Counted from the stretch's first letter, positions 22,356 to 36,966 are shown. The stretch is DNA of 64,000 bases from Lelliottia sp. JS-SCA-14 (GCF_035593345.1 NZ_CP141606.1:4712001-4776000); one strand, 5' to 3'. Made by a program: numbers and translations. The notes: generated by a model from the letters alone, not told the origin.

Positions 22356-22454
22356 TTAAGCCTTTCCTCGTCCAAGTGCAGCCCCGCACGGTGGGATAAT
22401 AATCACCACCACGCTAATCACGACCAGGCTAATCACTAGTAGAAGGGCTGTCAT
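22356..22454 (-). CDS. ilvL: ilvGMEDA operon leader peptide IlvL
   Basis: 32-residue attenuator peptide beginning MTALLLVISLVVISVVVIII and ending GAALGRGKA. More than half of the first 20 residues are Leu, Val or Ile, the amino acids made by the operon. It lies 22 nt upstream of the attenuator hairpin. High charged Leu/Ile/Val-tRNA lets translation finish and the terminator form; shortage stalls the ribosome and allows read-through into ilvG. Confidence 0.95.
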   Translation of the reverse strand: MTALLLVISLVVISVVVIIIPPCGAALGRGKA

Positions 22455-22496
22455 TTTGAGTTCTTTTGGCATCTTGTTCGAAGGAATACCTAAAGA

Positions 22497-22524
22497 GTTA
22501 TCACAGACATCGAATTAAACACAA
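22497..22524 (-). promoter_or_regulatory. candidate ilvL promoter
   Basis: On the minus strand TTGTGT is followed after 16 nt by GATAAC, about 40 nt before the ilvL start. Neither hexamer is close to consensus, so the call rests on position. The wider 22455-22797 gap is otherwise AT-rich, with no gene seen. Its right end contains the yifB ribosome site (AAAGGAGA). Confidence 0.35.
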
Positions 22525-22797
22525 GAAAAATTTATGACCCGATTCCTTAGGCTGCGAATACTTTCTCAAAAAATGTTTGTTTTATATGAGAAAAACAGGA
22601 AATGAATATTTTTCATTTTTTGTCAGCCGCCGATGGCCGCAAAAACTTCGCTTTTTGTCTTTTTGCGAGCGGGATCCAGCCAGAAAGTAACCATTTCCTC
22701 ATTGCATCAAAATGCAGGAACATGCCTCGTAATAGCGCGATTTGTCGCTAAAAAACGAAGAAATGAACTGGCATAGTGACCTCCAAAGGAGACACCT

Positions 22798-24318
22798 ATG
22801 TCACTGTCAGTTGTTTATACTCGCGCCGCTTTAGGGGTGCAGGCACCACTTATTTCCGTTGAGGTCCATCTGAGCAATGGGCTGCCCGGCTTAACGCTCG
22901 TTGGACTGCCTGAAACCACGGTGAAGGAGGCTCGGGATCGCGTGCGAAGTGCGATCATCAACAGCGGTTATACCTTCCCCGCTAAGAAGATCACCATTAA
23001 TCTTGCGCCTGCCGATCTGCCGAAAGAAGGCGGGCGATATGATTTACCTATCGCCCTGGCGCTCCTCACCGCCTCTGAGCAGCTTAACGCGCCCAATTTG
23101 AGCAGGTATGAGTTTGTGGGCGAACTGGCGCTTACAGGCGCGTTAAGAGGCGTTCCCGGTGCAATATCTGGCGCGCTGGCAGCGTTAAAGGCTGGAAGAC
23201 AAATTGTTGTTGCCGCTGAAAATGCCTCAGAAGTTAGCCTAATCGAAGAGAAGGGCTGCCTGATTGCCGTGCATTTACAGGAGGTCTGCGCCTTTCTGGA
23301 AGGCCGCCATGAGCTGGCTGAGCCAGAGGAGAATCGCATCGTTCCACCGGAGCACACCGAAGACCTGAGCGATATCATCGGCCAGGAGCAGGGAAAGCGG
23401 GCATTAGAGATCACCGCGGCGGGCGGGCATAACCTATTGCTAATAGGACCACCGGGGACGGGGAAAACGATGCTGGCCAGCCGGCTGAACGGTTTGCTAC
23501 CGCCGTTGAGCAACCATGAGGCGCTGGAGAGTGCGGCAATCATCAGTCTGACGAATTCCACGTCATTACAGCAACACTGGCGCAGAAGGCCGTTCCGTTC
23601 GCCTCACCACAGTGCTTCACTTACCGCGATGGTGGGCGGCGGCTCGATTCCTGAACCCGGTGAGATCTCCCTCGCCCATCACGGCATTTTGTTTCTGGAT
23701 GAGTTACCTGAGTTCGAGAGACGCGTGCTGGATGCGTTGCGAGAACCGATTGAGTCCGGGCAGATCCATATTTCCCGTACTCGCGCCAAGATCAGCTATC
23801 CGGCTCAGTTTCAGCTCATCGCTGCAATGAATCCAAGCCCTTCAGGCCATTATCAGGGTAATCACAACCGGAGCACGCCCGAGCAGACACTTCGCTATCT
23901 GGGGAGGCTGTCAGGGCCCTTTCTCGACCGTTTTGATCTCTCACTGGAAATCCCATTGCCGCCGCCGGGTGTGCTCAGCCAGACAAATGTGACTGGCGAG
24001 AGCAGCCGCATTGTACGGGACAGGGTGATTCACGCGCAGGAACGGCAGTATTTACGCCAGGACAAACTCAATGCGCGTCTCGATAACGCTCAGATCCGTC
24101 AGTTTTGCCACCTGGCAGAGAGTGATTCTCGCTGGCTGGAAGAGACGCTGACGCGGTTTGGGCTCTCAGTACGTGCCTGGCAACGGTTATTGAAGGTGGC
24201 GCGCACTATCGCTGATTTAGAGGGGGATGATGATATACAGCGGCGGCACCTGCAGGAGGCGTTGAGTTACCGCGCAATAGATCGATTGCTGCTGCATCTG
24301 CAAAAGATGCTGGCGTAA
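22798..24318 (+). CDS. comM: YifB/ComM family Mg-chelatase-like AAA+ ATPase
   Basis: AAA+ protein of the ComM/YifB family. In naturally transformable gamma-proteobacteria ComM is a hexameric branch-migration helicase that helps integrate transforming DNA; the role in enterics is not settled. It has 506 residues. The N-terminal Lon-like ChlI domain is at about residues 1-170, Walker A GPPGTGKTMLAS near 217, Walker B LFLDELPEF near 300, and a C-terminal Mg-chelatase helical domain (LSVRAWQRLLKVARTIADL). A good Shine-Dalgarno (AAAGGAGA) precedes the ATG. Confidence 0.93.
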   Translation: MSLSVVYTRAALGVQAPLISVEVHLSNGLPGLTLVGLPETTVKEARDRVRSAIINSGYTFPAKKITINLAPADLPKEGGRYDLPIALALLTASEQLNAPNLSRYEFVGELALTGALRGVPGAISGALAALKAGRQIVVAAENASEVSLIEEKGCLIAVHLQEVCAFLEGRHELAEPEENRIVPPEHTEDLSDIIGQEQGKRALEITAAGGHNLLLIGPPGTGKTMLASRLNGLLPPLSNHEALESAAIISLTNSTSLQQHWRRRPFRSPHHSASLTAMVGGGSIPEPGEISLAHHGILFLDELPEFERRVLDALREPIESGQIHISRTRAKISYPAQFQLIAAMNPSPSGHYQGNHNRSTPEQTLRYLGRLSGPFLDRFDLSLEIPLPPPGVLSQTNVTGESSRIVRDRVIHAQERQYLRQDKLNARLDNAQIRQFCHLAESDSRWLEETLTRFGLSVRAWQRLLKVARTIADLEGDDDIQRRHLQEALSYRAIDRLLLHLQKMLA

Positions 24319-24340
24319 AAAAGGGGCCGTAGCCCCTTTT
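24317..24340. terminator. bidirectional terminator between yifB and maoP
   Basis: AAGGGGC, CGTA and GCCCCTT form a stem flanked by A-run and T-run on both sides, so it can end transcription of both convergent genes. Confidence 0.85.
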
Positions 24341-24349
24341 CACATCATA

Positions 24350-24688
24350 TCAATCGTCAGATTCGGTGTAGTCTTCTGCACCTTCCATCTGCGGCTTACC
24401 GCCGGAGAGAGTATGGAAACGCTTTGGTCGCTTGATGCGAGCCATGTATTTGATCCATACGCGTTCTGCTTCAGATTCTGGCTCACGCTCACCACGGCAA
24501 ACGGCAACAAACAGTTTTTCGTCTTCAGTTGCAGGCTCACGTTTCCCCAGATCCAGCTCGTTAAAGGCATAACCATGGCGCTCAAGCAGTTGCGCCTCTT
24601 TGATGGTGAAATCGCCATGACGAGAGAACCCGCGCGGATAATTTTTATTGTCGAAAAAACGATTAGTTGTCGTAAAGCTTTCCGCCAT
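24350..24688 (-). CDS. maoP: macrodomain Ori organisation protein MaoP (YifE)
   Basis: Conserved 112-residue protein of the YifE/MaoP family. In E. coli MaoP works with the nearby DNA site maoS to constrain mobility of the Ori macrodomain. The sequence opens [20 protein letters not shown] and ends in an acidic tail (EDYTESDD). No catalytic motif is seen. It is divergent from hdfR; the 118-nt gap is where E. coli has maoS. Confidence 0.9.
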   Translation of the reverse strand: MAESFTTTNRFFDNKNYPRGFSRHGDFTIKEAQLLERHGYAFNELDLGKREPATEDEKLFVAVCRGEREPESEAERVWIKYMARIKRPKRFHTLSGGKPQMEGAEDYTESDD

Positions 24689-24745
24689 CCTACACGCTCC
24701 TAATTCTTTGGCCGAGCTATTTATGGCGCGGAGTATTAGTTACGC

Positions 24746-24760
24746 TTGACAGAGCGTCAA
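24746..24760. promoter_or_regulatory. palindrome in the maoP-hdfR divergent gap
   Basis: TTGAC, AGAGC and GTCAA form a 5-bp-arm palindrome with T-N11-A spacing, the layout of a LysR-family operator. It could be an HdfR autoregulatory site or part of a maoS-like site. Assignment is by position only. Confidence 0.35.
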
Positions 24761-24806
24761 ACAAAACATTTAAATCATAACGACAAATAATTTTGCGGAG
24801 AAAGAT

Positions 24807-25628
24807 GTGGATACGGAATTGCTAAAAACTTTCCTCGAAGTGAGTAGAACGCGTCACTTTGGGCGAGCAGCGGAAGCACTTTACCTGACTCAGTCGGCGG
24901 TGAGTTTTCGTATTCGTCAGCTGGAAAATCAACTCGGTGTGAATCTTTTTACCCGCCATCGCAACAACATCCGGTTAACGGCGGCCGGAGAGAAGCTCTT
25001 ACCCTACGCCGAAACGCTGATGAATACCTGGCAGGCTGCGCGAAAAGAGGTGGCGCATACGTCCAGATACAATGAGTTTTCCATCGGGGCAAGTGCGTCT
25101 TTGTGGGAGTGCATGTTGAGCCAGTGGCTCACGCGGCTGTATAAATCTCACGATAATCTACAATTTGAGGCCCGGATCGCGCAGCGGCAGTCCCTGGTGA
25201 AACAGCTTCACGAGCGTCAGTTGGATCTCCTGATCACCACAGAAGCGCCCAAGATGGATGAATTTAGCAGCCAGATCCTGGGGCAGTTTAGTCTTTCGCT
25301 CTATGCGTCTGAACCCTCAATGATGAAAGCGGATCTCAGTTATCTGAGACTCGAGTGGGGACCCGATTTCCAGCAGCATGAAGCCGGTTTGATCGCCGCC
25401 GATGATGTCCCTACGCTGACAACCAGCTCAGCTGAAATTGCCTGTCAGCAATTAGCCCTTCTGAAAGGTTGCACCTGGTTACCCACTCGCTGGGCAGATG
25501 AGAAACCGGGCCTGCATACTGTCGCTGATTCAACCACGCTTATCAGGCCACTTTATGCCATCTGGCTTCAGAACAGCGATAAACATGCTCAAATTAAAGA
25601 TCTATTGAAAATCAATGTAATGGATTAG
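24807..25628 (+). CDS. hdfR: LysR-family regulator HdfR
   Basis: DNA-binding repressor of the flagellar master operon flhDC in E. coli. It has 273 residues, with a LysR winged helix at residues 1-60 ([31 protein letters not shown]) and a C-terminal effector domain. It starts at a GTG (24807) inside AGATGTGGAT; the overlapping ATG is out of frame. The C-terminus stops a few residues earlier than in E. coli. A terminator for the opposing rRNA operon lies 55 nt past its stop. Confidence 0.93.
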   Translation: MDTELLKTFLEVSRTRHFGRAAEALYLTQSAVSFRIRQLENQLGVNLFTRHRNNIRLTAAGEKLLPYAETLMNTWQAARKEVAHTSRYNEFSIGASASLWECMLSQWLTRLYKSHDNLQFEARIAQRQSLVKQLHERQLDLLITTEAPKMDEFSSQILGQFSLSLYASEPSMMKADLSYLRLEWGPDFQQHEAGLIAADDVPTLTTSSAEIACQQLALLKGCTWLPTRWADEKPGLHTVADSTTLIRPLYAIWLQNSDKHAQIKDLLKINVMD

Positions 25629-25682
25629 TTCAAAACGCTTGCAGGGACGCAAGAAAGAAGGGAAGTTTGAGGTTTTTGAAGC

Positions 25683-25713
25683 AAAAAAAATCCTTTGCCG
25701 AAGCAAAGGATTC
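25683..25713 (-). terminator. intrinsic terminator of the rRNA operon
   Basis: On the minus strand AATCCTTTGC, TTCG loop and GCAAAGGATT are followed by eight Ts. It lies 5 nt beyond the tRNA-Trp 3' end. Confidence 0.9.
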
Positions 25714-25717
25714 TATA

Positions 25718-25793
25718 TGGCAGGGGCGGAGAGACTCGAACTCGCGACACCCGGTTTTGGAGACCGGTGCTCTACCAACTGAGCTACGCCCCT
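25718..25793 (-). tRNA. trpT: tRNA-Trp (CCA anticodon)
   Basis: 76-nt cloverleaf: AGGGGCG acceptor arm, anticodon loop TCTCCAAAA (CCA), T arm GTTCGAGTC, encoded CCA end. It is the last gene of the rRNA operon. Confidence 0.97.
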
Positions 25794-25807
25794 AAATCTT
25801 CTTGCTA

Positions 25808-25833
25808 TTAAGCCTGCTACGTAAGCAGGCTTA
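25808..25833. repeat. perfect hairpin between tRNA-Trp and tRNA-Asp
   Basis: ATTAAGCCTGCT and AGCAGGCTTAAT arms face each other around a very short loop. There is no T tract, so it is probably a processing structure of the rrn 3' end and not a terminator. Confidence 0.6.
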
Positions 25834-25846
25834 ATATCTTAATAAG

Positions 25847-25923
25847 TGGCGGAACGGACGGGACTCGAACCCGCGACCCCCTGCGTGACAGGCAGGTATT
25901 CTAACCGACTGAACTACCGCTCC
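25847..25923 (-). tRNA. aspT: tRNA-Asp (GTC anticodon)
   Basis: 77-nt cloverleaf: GGAGCGG acceptor arm, anticodon loop CTGTCAC (GTC), T arm GGTTCGAGTCC, encoded CCA. It follows the 5S gene in the operon. Confidence 0.97.
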
Positions 25924-25976
25924 ACCGAAGACTTCTGTAACTACCGGATTGATGCACCGGTTTACTACTTAATTTG

Positions 25977-26096
25977 ATGCCTGGCAGTTCCCTACTCTCA
26001 CATGGGGAGACCCCACACTACCATCGGCGCTACGGCGTTTCACTTCTGAGTTCGGCATGGGGTCAGGTGGGACCACCGCGCTAAAGCCGCCAGGCA
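25977..26096 (-). rRNA. rrf: 5S ribosomal RNA
   Basis: 120 nt, starting TGCCTGGCGGC and ending CTGCCAGGCAT on the minus strand, the standard enterobacterial 5S with paired ends. It contains the conserved CCGAACTCAGAAGTGAAACG. Confidence 0.98.
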
Positions 26097-26192
26097 AATT
26101 CTGTTACCAGCACGCATCTCTGCACGCTGATTAATCTGTTATCAGGCTGAAAATCTTAGTCTCTGCTTTCGCCAAAACATCTTCGGCGTTGT

Positions 26193-29098
<2,906 letters not shown>

Positions 29099-29217
29099 TC
29101 ACAACCCGAAGATGTTTCGTAAAACATCTCGTGTTGCGAAAATTTGAGAGACTCGAACACACCGTCACTCTGTTCTTATTACGGAGAACAGACGCAGCGT
29201 GTCGTTTCAATTTTCAG

Positions 29218-29246
29218 CTTGATCCAGATTTTTAAAGAGCAAAACT
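29218..29246 (-). promoter_or_regulatory. spacer boxA antitermination region before 23S
   Basis: GCTCTTTAAAAATCTGGATC on the minus strand is the usual enterobacterial boxA-containing segment in the spacer upstream of 23S, used by Nus factors. Confidence 0.75.
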
Positions 29247-29306
29247 TCGCAGTGAACCTTTTCAGGTACACTCTGAAGTTTTCTTGTTTTTTCGCAGTAA
29301 AAAGGA

Positions 29307-29382
29307 TGGTGGAGCTATGCGGGATCGAACCGCAGACCTCCTGCGTGCAAGGCAGGCGCTCTCCCAGCTGAGCTATAACCCC
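29307..29382 (-). tRNA. alaT: tRNA-Ala (TGC anticodon)
   Basis: 76-nt cloverleaf: GGGGTTA acceptor arm, anticodon loop CTTGCAC (TGC), T arm GGTTCGATCC, encoded CCA. It is the second spacer tRNA of the rRNA operon. Confidence 0.97.
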
Positions 29383-29492
29383 ATCACAAATGCTAAATCT
29401 CATTACCGGTAATTTAGACTGAGACAAGGCGTGGAAAGGCGAAGCATACTGAAGTATGCGAGTCGTTTCACAACGCAGTATCAGGATAAATT

Positions 29493-29569
<77 letters not shown>

Positions 29570-29640
29570 GCAGAGATTTTTTACTGCTTATTTTTCATCA
29601 GACAATCTGTGTGAGCACTACAAAGGCAGGTTCTTTCAGG

Positions 29641-31180
<1,540 letters not shown>

Positions 31181-31563
31181 AAGTTTGATGCTCGTGAATT
31201 AAACTTCGTAATGAATTACGTATGTTCACTCAGAGACTTTGGTATTCATTTAGCGTCTTGCGACGTTTAGAATCCATGTCACTTTGAGTGCCCACACAGA
31301 TTGTCTGATAAATTGTTAAAGAGCAGTGCAACGCGGCTTTCGCTCACCGTTGCGAGGTCCCGTATAATACGTTTTCCTCATTCAGAGTCAAGCGTTTAAT
31401 TTCGCTTTTCTCTGTCGGCGTTCATCGCTGAACCCCTGCTGCTACGGCGGCTTGCGTGCCGTTGTTCCGTGTCAGTGGAGGCGCATTATAGGGAGTTCTC
31501 AGACGTTGACAACCCCTCTTTTAAAAAAAACTTTCAACCGTCTTTTTTTTGCGCAAAACCGTG
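31181..31563 (-). promoter_or_regulatory. rRNA operon promoter and leader region (P1, P2, boxA)
   Basis: P1 on the minus strand is TTGTCA, 16 nt, TATAAT (31512-31485), preceded by an A/T-rich UP-element region with an eight-T run. P2 is TTGACT, 16 nt, TATTAT (31391-31364). The Nus boxA TGCTCTTTAACAA is at 31325-31313, followed by the conserved leader ATTTATCAGACAATCTGTG. The GCGCC after the P1 -10 is the discriminator expected for ppGpp-controlled rRNA promoters. No gene is present. Confidence 0.93.
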
Positions 31564-32415
31564 CTACAGCGCCAGTTTTTCGAGCGTTTCAAACCCATAC
31601 CGACGTAAAACGGGCAAAAGCTGCACAGTCTCAGGAGTGAGCGCCATACAATAAGCCATATTCTGGTCACTGGATTTAGCATCCGGCGCTTCATGTTCAA
31701 GCAGCCAGGCAGTACGTCGGGCGATCGCGGCGCCAGAATCCACCAGACGCGTGCCTTCCGGCAACACCTCAAGCAGCTCTTCCTGTAATAGCGGGAAATG
31801 CGTGCACCCCAGCACAACCGTGTCCGGTGGCTCAGCCATCCGCAGCCACGGACGCAGAATGCGACGCAGCTCTTCCAGCGACACCGGCTGACCGTGCAGC
31901 TTCGCTTCCGCCATCTCCACCAGTTCGGCAGAGCCGAGCATAGCGATCTTGCATTCGTTAGCAAAACGGTCAATCAGCTCACGCGTATAAGGACGCTTTA
32001 CCGTTCCGCGCGTCGCCAGTAAGCCAACAACGCCATTCGCCGTCAAACGGGCAGCAGGCTTGATCGCCGGAACGACGCCCACAACCGGGAACGGGAATTT
32101 TTCACGTAATGCAGGAAGGGAAACGGTGCTTGCGGTATTACAGGCAATCACGGCCAGCGCTAAAGGGTAGCGCTGTTGAACGGCAGTGACGATTTCCACA
32201 ACGCGCTCAACGATAAAGTCTTCGCTCTTTTCCCCATAAGGAAAGGCGACGTTATCGAAGGCATAGATGTAATGAAGATCCGGCAGAAGATGCCGAATCT
32301 CATCATAGACCGAAAGCCCACCGACGCCGGAGTCAAACACCAGCACGGTGGGACGTGGATCAGAAGGTGTAGCTGCCAGACAAGGTGTATTCCCGTCCTG
32401 CAGTTTGGTAGCCAT
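31564..32415 (-). CDS. murI: glutamate racemase MurI
   Basis: Cofactor-independent racemase making D-glutamate for peptidoglycan. It has 283 residues, with the UDP-MurNAc-Ala-responsive N-terminal extension found in enterics ([15 protein letters not shown]). The two catalytic cysteines lie in ACNTAST (C92) and [10 protein letters not shown] (about residue 204); [10 protein letters not shown] is the family signature. The start lies 56 nt inside the 3' end of btuB, as in E. coli. The rRNA P1 promoter is just downstream. Confidence 0.97.
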   Translation of the reverse strand: MATKLQDGNTPCLAATPSDPRPTVLVFDSGVGGLSVYDEIRHLLPDLHYIYAFDNVAFPYGEKSEDFIVERVVEIVTAVQQRYPLALAVIACNTASTVSLPALREKFPFPVVGVVPAIKPAARLTANGVVGLLATRGTVKRPYTRELIDRFANECKIAMLGSAELVEMAEAKLHGQPVSLEELRRILRPWLRMAEPPDTVVLGCTHFPLLQEELLEVLPEGTRLVDSGAAIARRTAWLLEHEAPDAKSSDQNMAYCMALTPETVQLLPVLRRYGFETLEKLAL

Positions 32416-34207
32416 AAACTGTCTCGTAATCTTTATCGAACAGGTTGGCTATTTTACCACGAACTGTCAGGTGTGAGGTGACAGGATATGAAACTGCGAC
32501 ATCCCACAGGCTTACACCGCCCATTTTCACCTTCTCACTCGGGTAAGATCCGAAATCGGTATCGTAACGGGTGCCCAGATAGTGGTATGTCAGGCTCCAG
32601 TCGAAATCATAGACTTGCGTATCGAGTTGATATTTCACCTGCTGCTTAGCGCGGCGAGACAGAAGTTCGTTGGTGGTTGCATTGCGGGCATCAACATAGT
32701 CGTAGCCGACGGTATGCATCAACGGACCCGTATCAAACGACGCGGTCGCTTCAACGCCTTTAATTCGCGCTTTACCGACGTTGTAATACTGCTGGGTGTT
32801 ATTGTTGAAGTCGATCAGGTTATCAACGTCATTACGATAAGCCGACACGCGCCAGGTCACGCCCGCTGACAACCCTTCGAAAGCCCCTTCCCACTGCTTG
32901 CTCTCTTCCGGATCCAGATGGTCGTTACCATAGAAACCGTAGAGCTGACCCAGGTTGGGTGCTTTATAGGCGGTGCCATAGGACGCGATGAAGCGATAGC
33001 CTTCAATGAACTCCCAGGCCGCGCTGCTCTGCCAGGTACCGTGGCGACCAAACTGTGAGTTGTCGTCGCTGCGGGCTGCCCCTTCCAGAGTGAAATCGCC
33101 AAACTTTTGCAGAGCCGTCAGGTAAACACCTGTGTTACGAATGTCGTAAGCATCCTGCACATAGTTAGTGCCCGGCTCGGTGCTCTGCTTCTGCCAGTCG
33201 ACACCGGCACCAATATTGCCCTGCCCGACGTCAACAGAGTTTGTCCACTGCAGGTTGTATTGCTTAATTTCATCCAGCGTGGCGGTCGAGTCGTAGCGTC
33301 CCAGATGCGGATCGTAGTTATAGTCCTTGCTGTGGCTATAGCTTGAGAGCAGCTGCGAGTGGAAAATGTCGTCATTGAAGCGCAGCCCGGCATCCCAGGT
33401 CTGGTTATACAGCTGACGCGTATCCACTAAGACATTCGGCGTAAATGAGCTGTAATAAGCATCATAGGCGGTACGGTTGCTGTAGCCATAGCCACGAACA
33501 AATCCACTCCACTGATCGGAGAAAGCATGGTCCAGCGCGCCGTAGATAGTTTTATTCATAAAACCGTCGCGGTCGGGCTGAGCAAGTCCGCCATTGTTGC
33601 CGTCCGCCACCACATCAAAACCTTTGGTGTAGGTGTAATCACCCGCCAGCGTAACGCGCGTGCTGTCGCCAAGGGTCTGCTGCGTGCTGCCACCATAGTT
33701 TTGATAGCCGTGCGAGCCCACACCCGCATTCAGCGTCGTGCCGTCCTTCGCGCGCGTGGTGATGATGTTCACGACACCGCCAATCGCATCAGAACCATAA
33801 ACCGCAGAACGTGGCCCACGAATATACTCGATGCGCTGAACCAGTGAGATCGGGAACTGGCTAAGATCGGATGAACCCGTCACGCCCGCCTGGTTAAGGC
33901 GAATCCCATCAACCAGAATCAGGACATGGCTGGAATTAGTGCCACGAATAAAGAGAGAGGAGAGTTGGCCCATACCGCCGTTTTGCGCGGTATCGACGCC
34001 GGGTAAGCGTCGCATCACGTCAAGCACCGTGGTCGACTGCCAGCGGTCAATATCTTCCCGGGTCACAATAGACGTTGGTGCCAGAACGGTACTTGCCGGT
34101 TGCTCAAAACGGTTTGCTGTCACCACCAACGAGTCAGCGCTTTCCTGCGCCCAGCCCGAAAAAGCCGTGACGGAAAGCGCCGTCATCAGCGATACTTTTT
34201 TAATCAT
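32360..34207 (-). CDS. btuB: outer-membrane vitamin B12 receptor BtuB
   Basis: TonB-dependent 22-strand beta-barrel transporter for cobalamins. It has 615 residues from the ATG at 34207; an in-frame ATG at 34222 is less likely. The signal peptide [21 protein letters not shown] is followed by the TonB box DSLVVTANR. Plug domain motifs IFIRGTN-like ([17 protein letters not shown]) and [20 protein letters not shown] are present. The C-terminus YTLSGSYTF ends in phenylalanine, the BAM recognition residue. It is controlled by the cobalamin riboswitch at 34260-34437. Confidence 0.97.
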   Translation of the reverse strand: MIKKVSLMTALSVTAFSGWAQESADSLVVTANRFEQPASTVLAPTSIVTREDIDRWQSTTVLDVMRRLPGVDTAQNGGMGQLSSLFIRGTNSSHVLILVDGIRLNQAGVTGSSDLSQFPISLVQRIEYIRGPRSAVYGSDAIGGVVNIITTRAKDGTTLNAGVGSHGYQNYGGSTQQTLGDSTRVTLAGDYTYTKGFDVVADGNNGGLAQPDRDGFMNKTIYGALDHAFSDQWSGFVRGYGYSNRTAYDAYYSSFTPNVLVDTRQLYNQTWDAGLRFNDDIFHSQLLSSYSHSKDYNYDPHLGRYDSTATLDEIKQYNLQWTNSVDVGQGNIGAGVDWQKQSTEPGTNYVQDAYDIRNTGVYLTALQKFGDFTLEGAARSDDNSQFGRHGTWQSSAAWEFIEGYRFIASYGTAYKAPNLGQLYGFYGNDHLDPEESKQWEGAFEGLSAGVTWRVSAYRNDVDNLIDFNNNTQQYYNVGKARIKGVEATASFDTGPLMHTVGYDYVDARNATTNELLSRRAKQQVKYQLDTQVYDFDWSLTYHYLGTRYDTDFGSYPSEKVKMGGVSLWDVAVSYPVTSHLTVRGKIANLFDKDYETVYGYQTAGREYTLSGSYTF

Positions 34208-34259
34208 TGTTAAAGCATCCACAATATAAGAAGGATGCCGCAGGCGTCATCTATAGCAC

Positions 34260-34437
34260 GCGATGATGAAACCAATTGCGACGTAGTACCGGCAGGTCTT
34301 CGGGCTTGGTGGCGTGTACGGATGAAGACTTCCCACTCGAAAGCAGTGTCTACAACATTCATCCCGCCAGTCTTTACCGCTGCGCGTCAGCTCCAGATTT
34401 ACACTGGATTCCCTTTTCACTTAAAGGAGACCGGAAA
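34260..34437 (-). promoter_or_regulatory. cobalamin riboswitch upstream of btuB
   Basis: The minus-strand leader carries the adenosylcobalamin aptamer signature: GGGAATCCAGTGTAAATCTGG, then GCTGACGCGCAGCGGTAA, and the B12 box AAGCCCGAAGACCTGCCGG. It sits in the 347-nt btuB-trmA divergent gap (34208-34554). Bound coenzyme B12 should block translation initiation of btuB. Boundaries are approximate. The rest of the gap holds the trmA promoter. Confidence 0.92.
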
Positions 34438-34554
34438 CAGAATGCTACAATTAGAAACGTATGGATGTCCAGACAGCTATGCATGATTAAATCTGGACAT
34501 CCCCTGTACAGTGCTTACAATCCCCGCGAAATTCTTTACCACTCAGGATGCATC

Positions 34555-35655
34555 ATGACCCCCGAACACCTCCCGACAGAACAGTACGACGCGCAGCTGG
34601 CAGAGAAAGTGGTCCGTCTGCAAAGTATGATGACGCCTTTCGCGGCGCCCGTTCCCGAGGTGTTCCGCTCGCCGGTCAGCCACTATCGCATGCGCGCTGA
34701 GTTCCGCATCTGGCACGACGGCGACGACTTGTACCACATCATTTTCGATCAGCAGACCAAGTCCCGCATCCGTGTAAACACTTTCCCGGCGGCGAGTGAA
34801 TTAATTAACCAATTGATGACGCTGATGATTGAAGGAGTGCGTGAAAACCCGATCCTGCGCCACAAACTGTTCCAGATTGATTACCTGACCACGCAAAGTA
34901 ACCAGGCGATCGTCTCCCTGCTGTACCACAAAACCCTGACCGACGAATGGCGCCAGGAAGCCGAAGCGCTGCGCGACGCGCTGCGTGCGCAGAACATTAA
35001 TGTGCATCTGATTGGCCGGGCGACCAAAACCAAAATCATGCTCGATCAGGACTATGTTGATGAGCGTCTGCCGGTGGCCGGTAAAGAGATGATCTATCGC
35101 CAGGTCGAGAACAGCTTCACCCAGCCGAACGCGGCGATGAATGTGCAGATGCTGGAGTGGGCGCTGAGCGCCACCGAAGGTTCAACGGGTGATTTGCTCG
35201 AACTGTACTGCGGAAACGGCAACTTCTCGCTGGCTCTGGCGCGCAACTTTGAGCGCGTTCTGGCCACCGAAATCGCCAAACCGTCCGTGGCCGCCGCGCA
35301 ATACAACATTGCGGCGAACCACATCGACAACGTGCAGATTATCCGCATGGCGGCGGAAGAGTTTACTCAGGCGATGAACGGCGTGCGTGAATTCAACCGT
35401 TTGCAGGGAATCGATCTGAAGAGCTACCAGTGTGAGACGATTTTCGTCGATCCGCCGCGCAGCGGGCTGGACAGCGAAACCGAGAAGATGGTGCAGGCAT
35501 ATCCGCGGATTCTGTACATCTCCTGCAACCCGGAAACCCTGTGCAAGAATCTGGAAACATTAAGCCAGACGCACAACGTCGAACGTCTGGCCCTGTTCGA
35601 CCAGTTCCCGTACACGCATCACATGGAGTGCGGCGTACTGCTCACAGCGAAGTAA
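34555..35655 (+). CDS. trmA: tRNA (uracil-5-)-methyltransferase TrmA
   Basis: SAM-dependent enzyme making m5U54 (ribothymidine) in the T loop of tRNAs and at one site of tmRNA. It has 366 residues from the ATG at 34555 ([15 protein letters not shown]); the longer in-frame extension runs through the riboswitch antisense and is rejected. SAM motif [23 protein letters not shown], and the catalytic cysteine in [11 protein letters not shown] (about residue 324) are present. It is divergent from btuB. Confidence 0.97.
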   Translation: MTPEHLPTEQYDAQLAEKVVRLQSMMTPFAAPVPEVFRSPVSHYRMRAEFRIWHDGDDLYHIIFDQQTKSRIRVNTFPAASELINQLMTLMIEGVRENPILRHKLFQIDYLTTQSNQAIVSLLYHKTLTDEWRQEAEALRDALRAQNINVHLIGRATKTKIMLDQDYVDERLPVAGKEMIYRQVENSFTQPNAAMNVQMLEWALSATEGSTGDLLELYCGNGNFSLALARNFERVLATEIAKPSVAAAQYNIAANHIDNVQIIRMAAEEFTQAMNGVREFNRLQGIDLKSYQCETIFVDPPRSGLDSETEKMVQAYPRILYISCNPETLCKNLETLSQTHNVERLALFDQFPYTHHMECGVLLTAK

Positions 35656-35660
35656 CAGAA

Positions 35661-35760
35661 TCGTCGTTTCGTAGGGCAGGTAAGCGAAGCGCCACCTGCC
35701 AAAAAATGCCGGATGGCGCTTCGCTTATCCGGCCTACAAAACCACAAAACCACAAAACCT
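35661..35760. repeat. REP-type pair plus ACAAAACC tandem repeat between trmA and yijD
   Basis: Two REP-like units (GGCAGGTAAGCG ... GCCACCTGCC and GCCGGATGGCGC ... GCTTATCCGGC) are followed by three exact 8-bp copies of ACAAAACC at 35736-35759. They lie between convergent genes. Confidence 0.75.
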
Positions 35761-35762
35761 CG

Positions 35763-36122
35763 TTATTCCTGGATCTGATGCTTACGGTTACGCATCTTAA
35801 TCCCGATCCAGAACACCAGCGCCACCGACAGCACCGCAGGCAGGAAGTTGGAGCCGATATCCGGATACTCAGCGCGCACCACGGTGCTATACAGCAGAAC
35901 GCCCAGGATAAAGAACGCGGCAGCCAGGCCCGGTAAACCGACCGGCATGGTGCGGTTTTGATAGCGCTGATGCAGACAATAAACCGTCAGCACCAGGGCG
36001 ATAATCGGAAAGATTGAGAATGGCACAATCGAGCTAAACACCGCTGCAAACGTCCCATTGATAGATAAGCCAGCGATCAATGCCAGCAACAACGTACCTT
36101 TATCCTGACCAGACTGTTTCAT
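35763..36122 (-). CDS. yijD: DUF1422 inner-membrane protein YijD
   Basis: 119-residue protein with about four hydrophobic helices (for example [51 protein letters not shown]) and a basic C-terminal tail. The family has no assigned function. Its start lies 3 nt from the fabR stop, so it is co-transcribed with fabR as in E. coli; a membrane-lipid link is possible but unproven. Confidence 0.9.
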   Translation of the reverse strand: MKQSGQDKGTLLLALIAGLSINGTFAAVFSSIVPFSIFPIIALVLTVYCLHQRYQNRTMPVGLPGLAAAFFILGVLLYSTVVRAEYPDIGSNFLPAVLSVALVFWIGIKMRNRKHQIQE

Positions 36123-36125
36123 GAC

Positions 36126-36767
36126 TCACTCACCTTCGTCGATGTAATGCGCCGACTTTTCTTGTTCCCGGCGATACCAGTAATACGCCCCTTTGGAAAT
36201 CATCCGCAGCTGCAATACCAGTCGCTCTTCGAGTTGTTTGCGTTGTTCAACGCCGACATCCAGTGCTTCGGCACCCGCACTGAAAACAATAGTCACCATC
36301 GCCTCGGCCTGCGCTTCCGTGAAGGCTCGCGGCATATGGTTTTCGATTTCGAGATAGTCGGCAAGTTCCGCAATAAAATGCTGAATTTCACGCGCGACTG
36401 CAGCACGAAACGCGGCAGAAGTTCCCGAACGTTCGCGCAGTAACAGGCGAAAGGCGTTAGGGTTGTTGCCGATAAATTCCATAAAAGTCGATACGGACGT
36501 GCGGATCACGCTACCGCCTTTGGCGATACGCTGACGCGCCTGGCGCATGAGCTGGCGCAGCATCAGGCCGCTCTCATCCACCATGGTCAGACCCAGTTCA
36601 TCCACATCACGGAAATGACGATAGAAGGACGTTGGCGCAATCCCGGCCTCGCGTGCGACTTCGCGCAGGCTCAAACTGGCAAAACTTCGCTCAGCACTCA
36701 GTTGACTGAATGCTGCTTCCACCAGCGAACGCCGGGTTTTCTCTTTTTGTTGTGCTCTTACGCCCAT
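36126..36767 (-). CDS. fabR: TetR-family repressor of unsaturated fatty acid synthesis, FabR
   Basis: Repressor of fabA and fabB that senses the acyl-CoA/ACP pool and sets the unsaturated-to-saturated lipid ratio. It has 213 residues from the ATG at 36767 ([15 protein letters not shown]); a longer frame to 36893 has no conserved N-terminus. The TetR helix-turn-helix is at about residues 30-55 ([20 protein letters not shown]). It is divergent from sthA and followed directly by yijD. Confidence 0.93.
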   Translation of the reverse strand: MGVRAQQKEKTRRSLVEAAFSQLSAERSFASLSLREVAREAGIAPTSFYRHFRDVDELGLTMVDESGLMLRQLMRQARQRIAKGGSVIRTSVSTFMEFIGNNPNAFRLLLRERSGTSAAFRAAVAREIQHFIAELADYLEIENHMPRAFTEAQAEAMVTIVFSAGAEALDVGVEQRKQLEERLVLQLRMISKGAYYWYRREQEKSAHYIDEGE

Positions 36768-36966
36768 CACAATAGTTGAATCCTTCCAAAGGCCTTCAGG
36801 CACTATACCAGAGAATAAAATTAATCTGTTTGCATCGCTTTGTGAATGATTGTTTACGCGCGGTTTGTGCTCCACAGCCCGAAAAGAGCACAACGATAAT
36901 TGGGTTATCCCGCTAATGATGTTACTATTCTGTTGCTTTTATGTATAAGAACAGGTAAGCCTTGCC

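Noticed and set aside
34276..34554. 93-codon N-terminal extension of trmA
   Set aside because: It runs antisense through the btuB cobalamin riboswitch; TrmA starts at [12 protein letters not shown] as in relatives.
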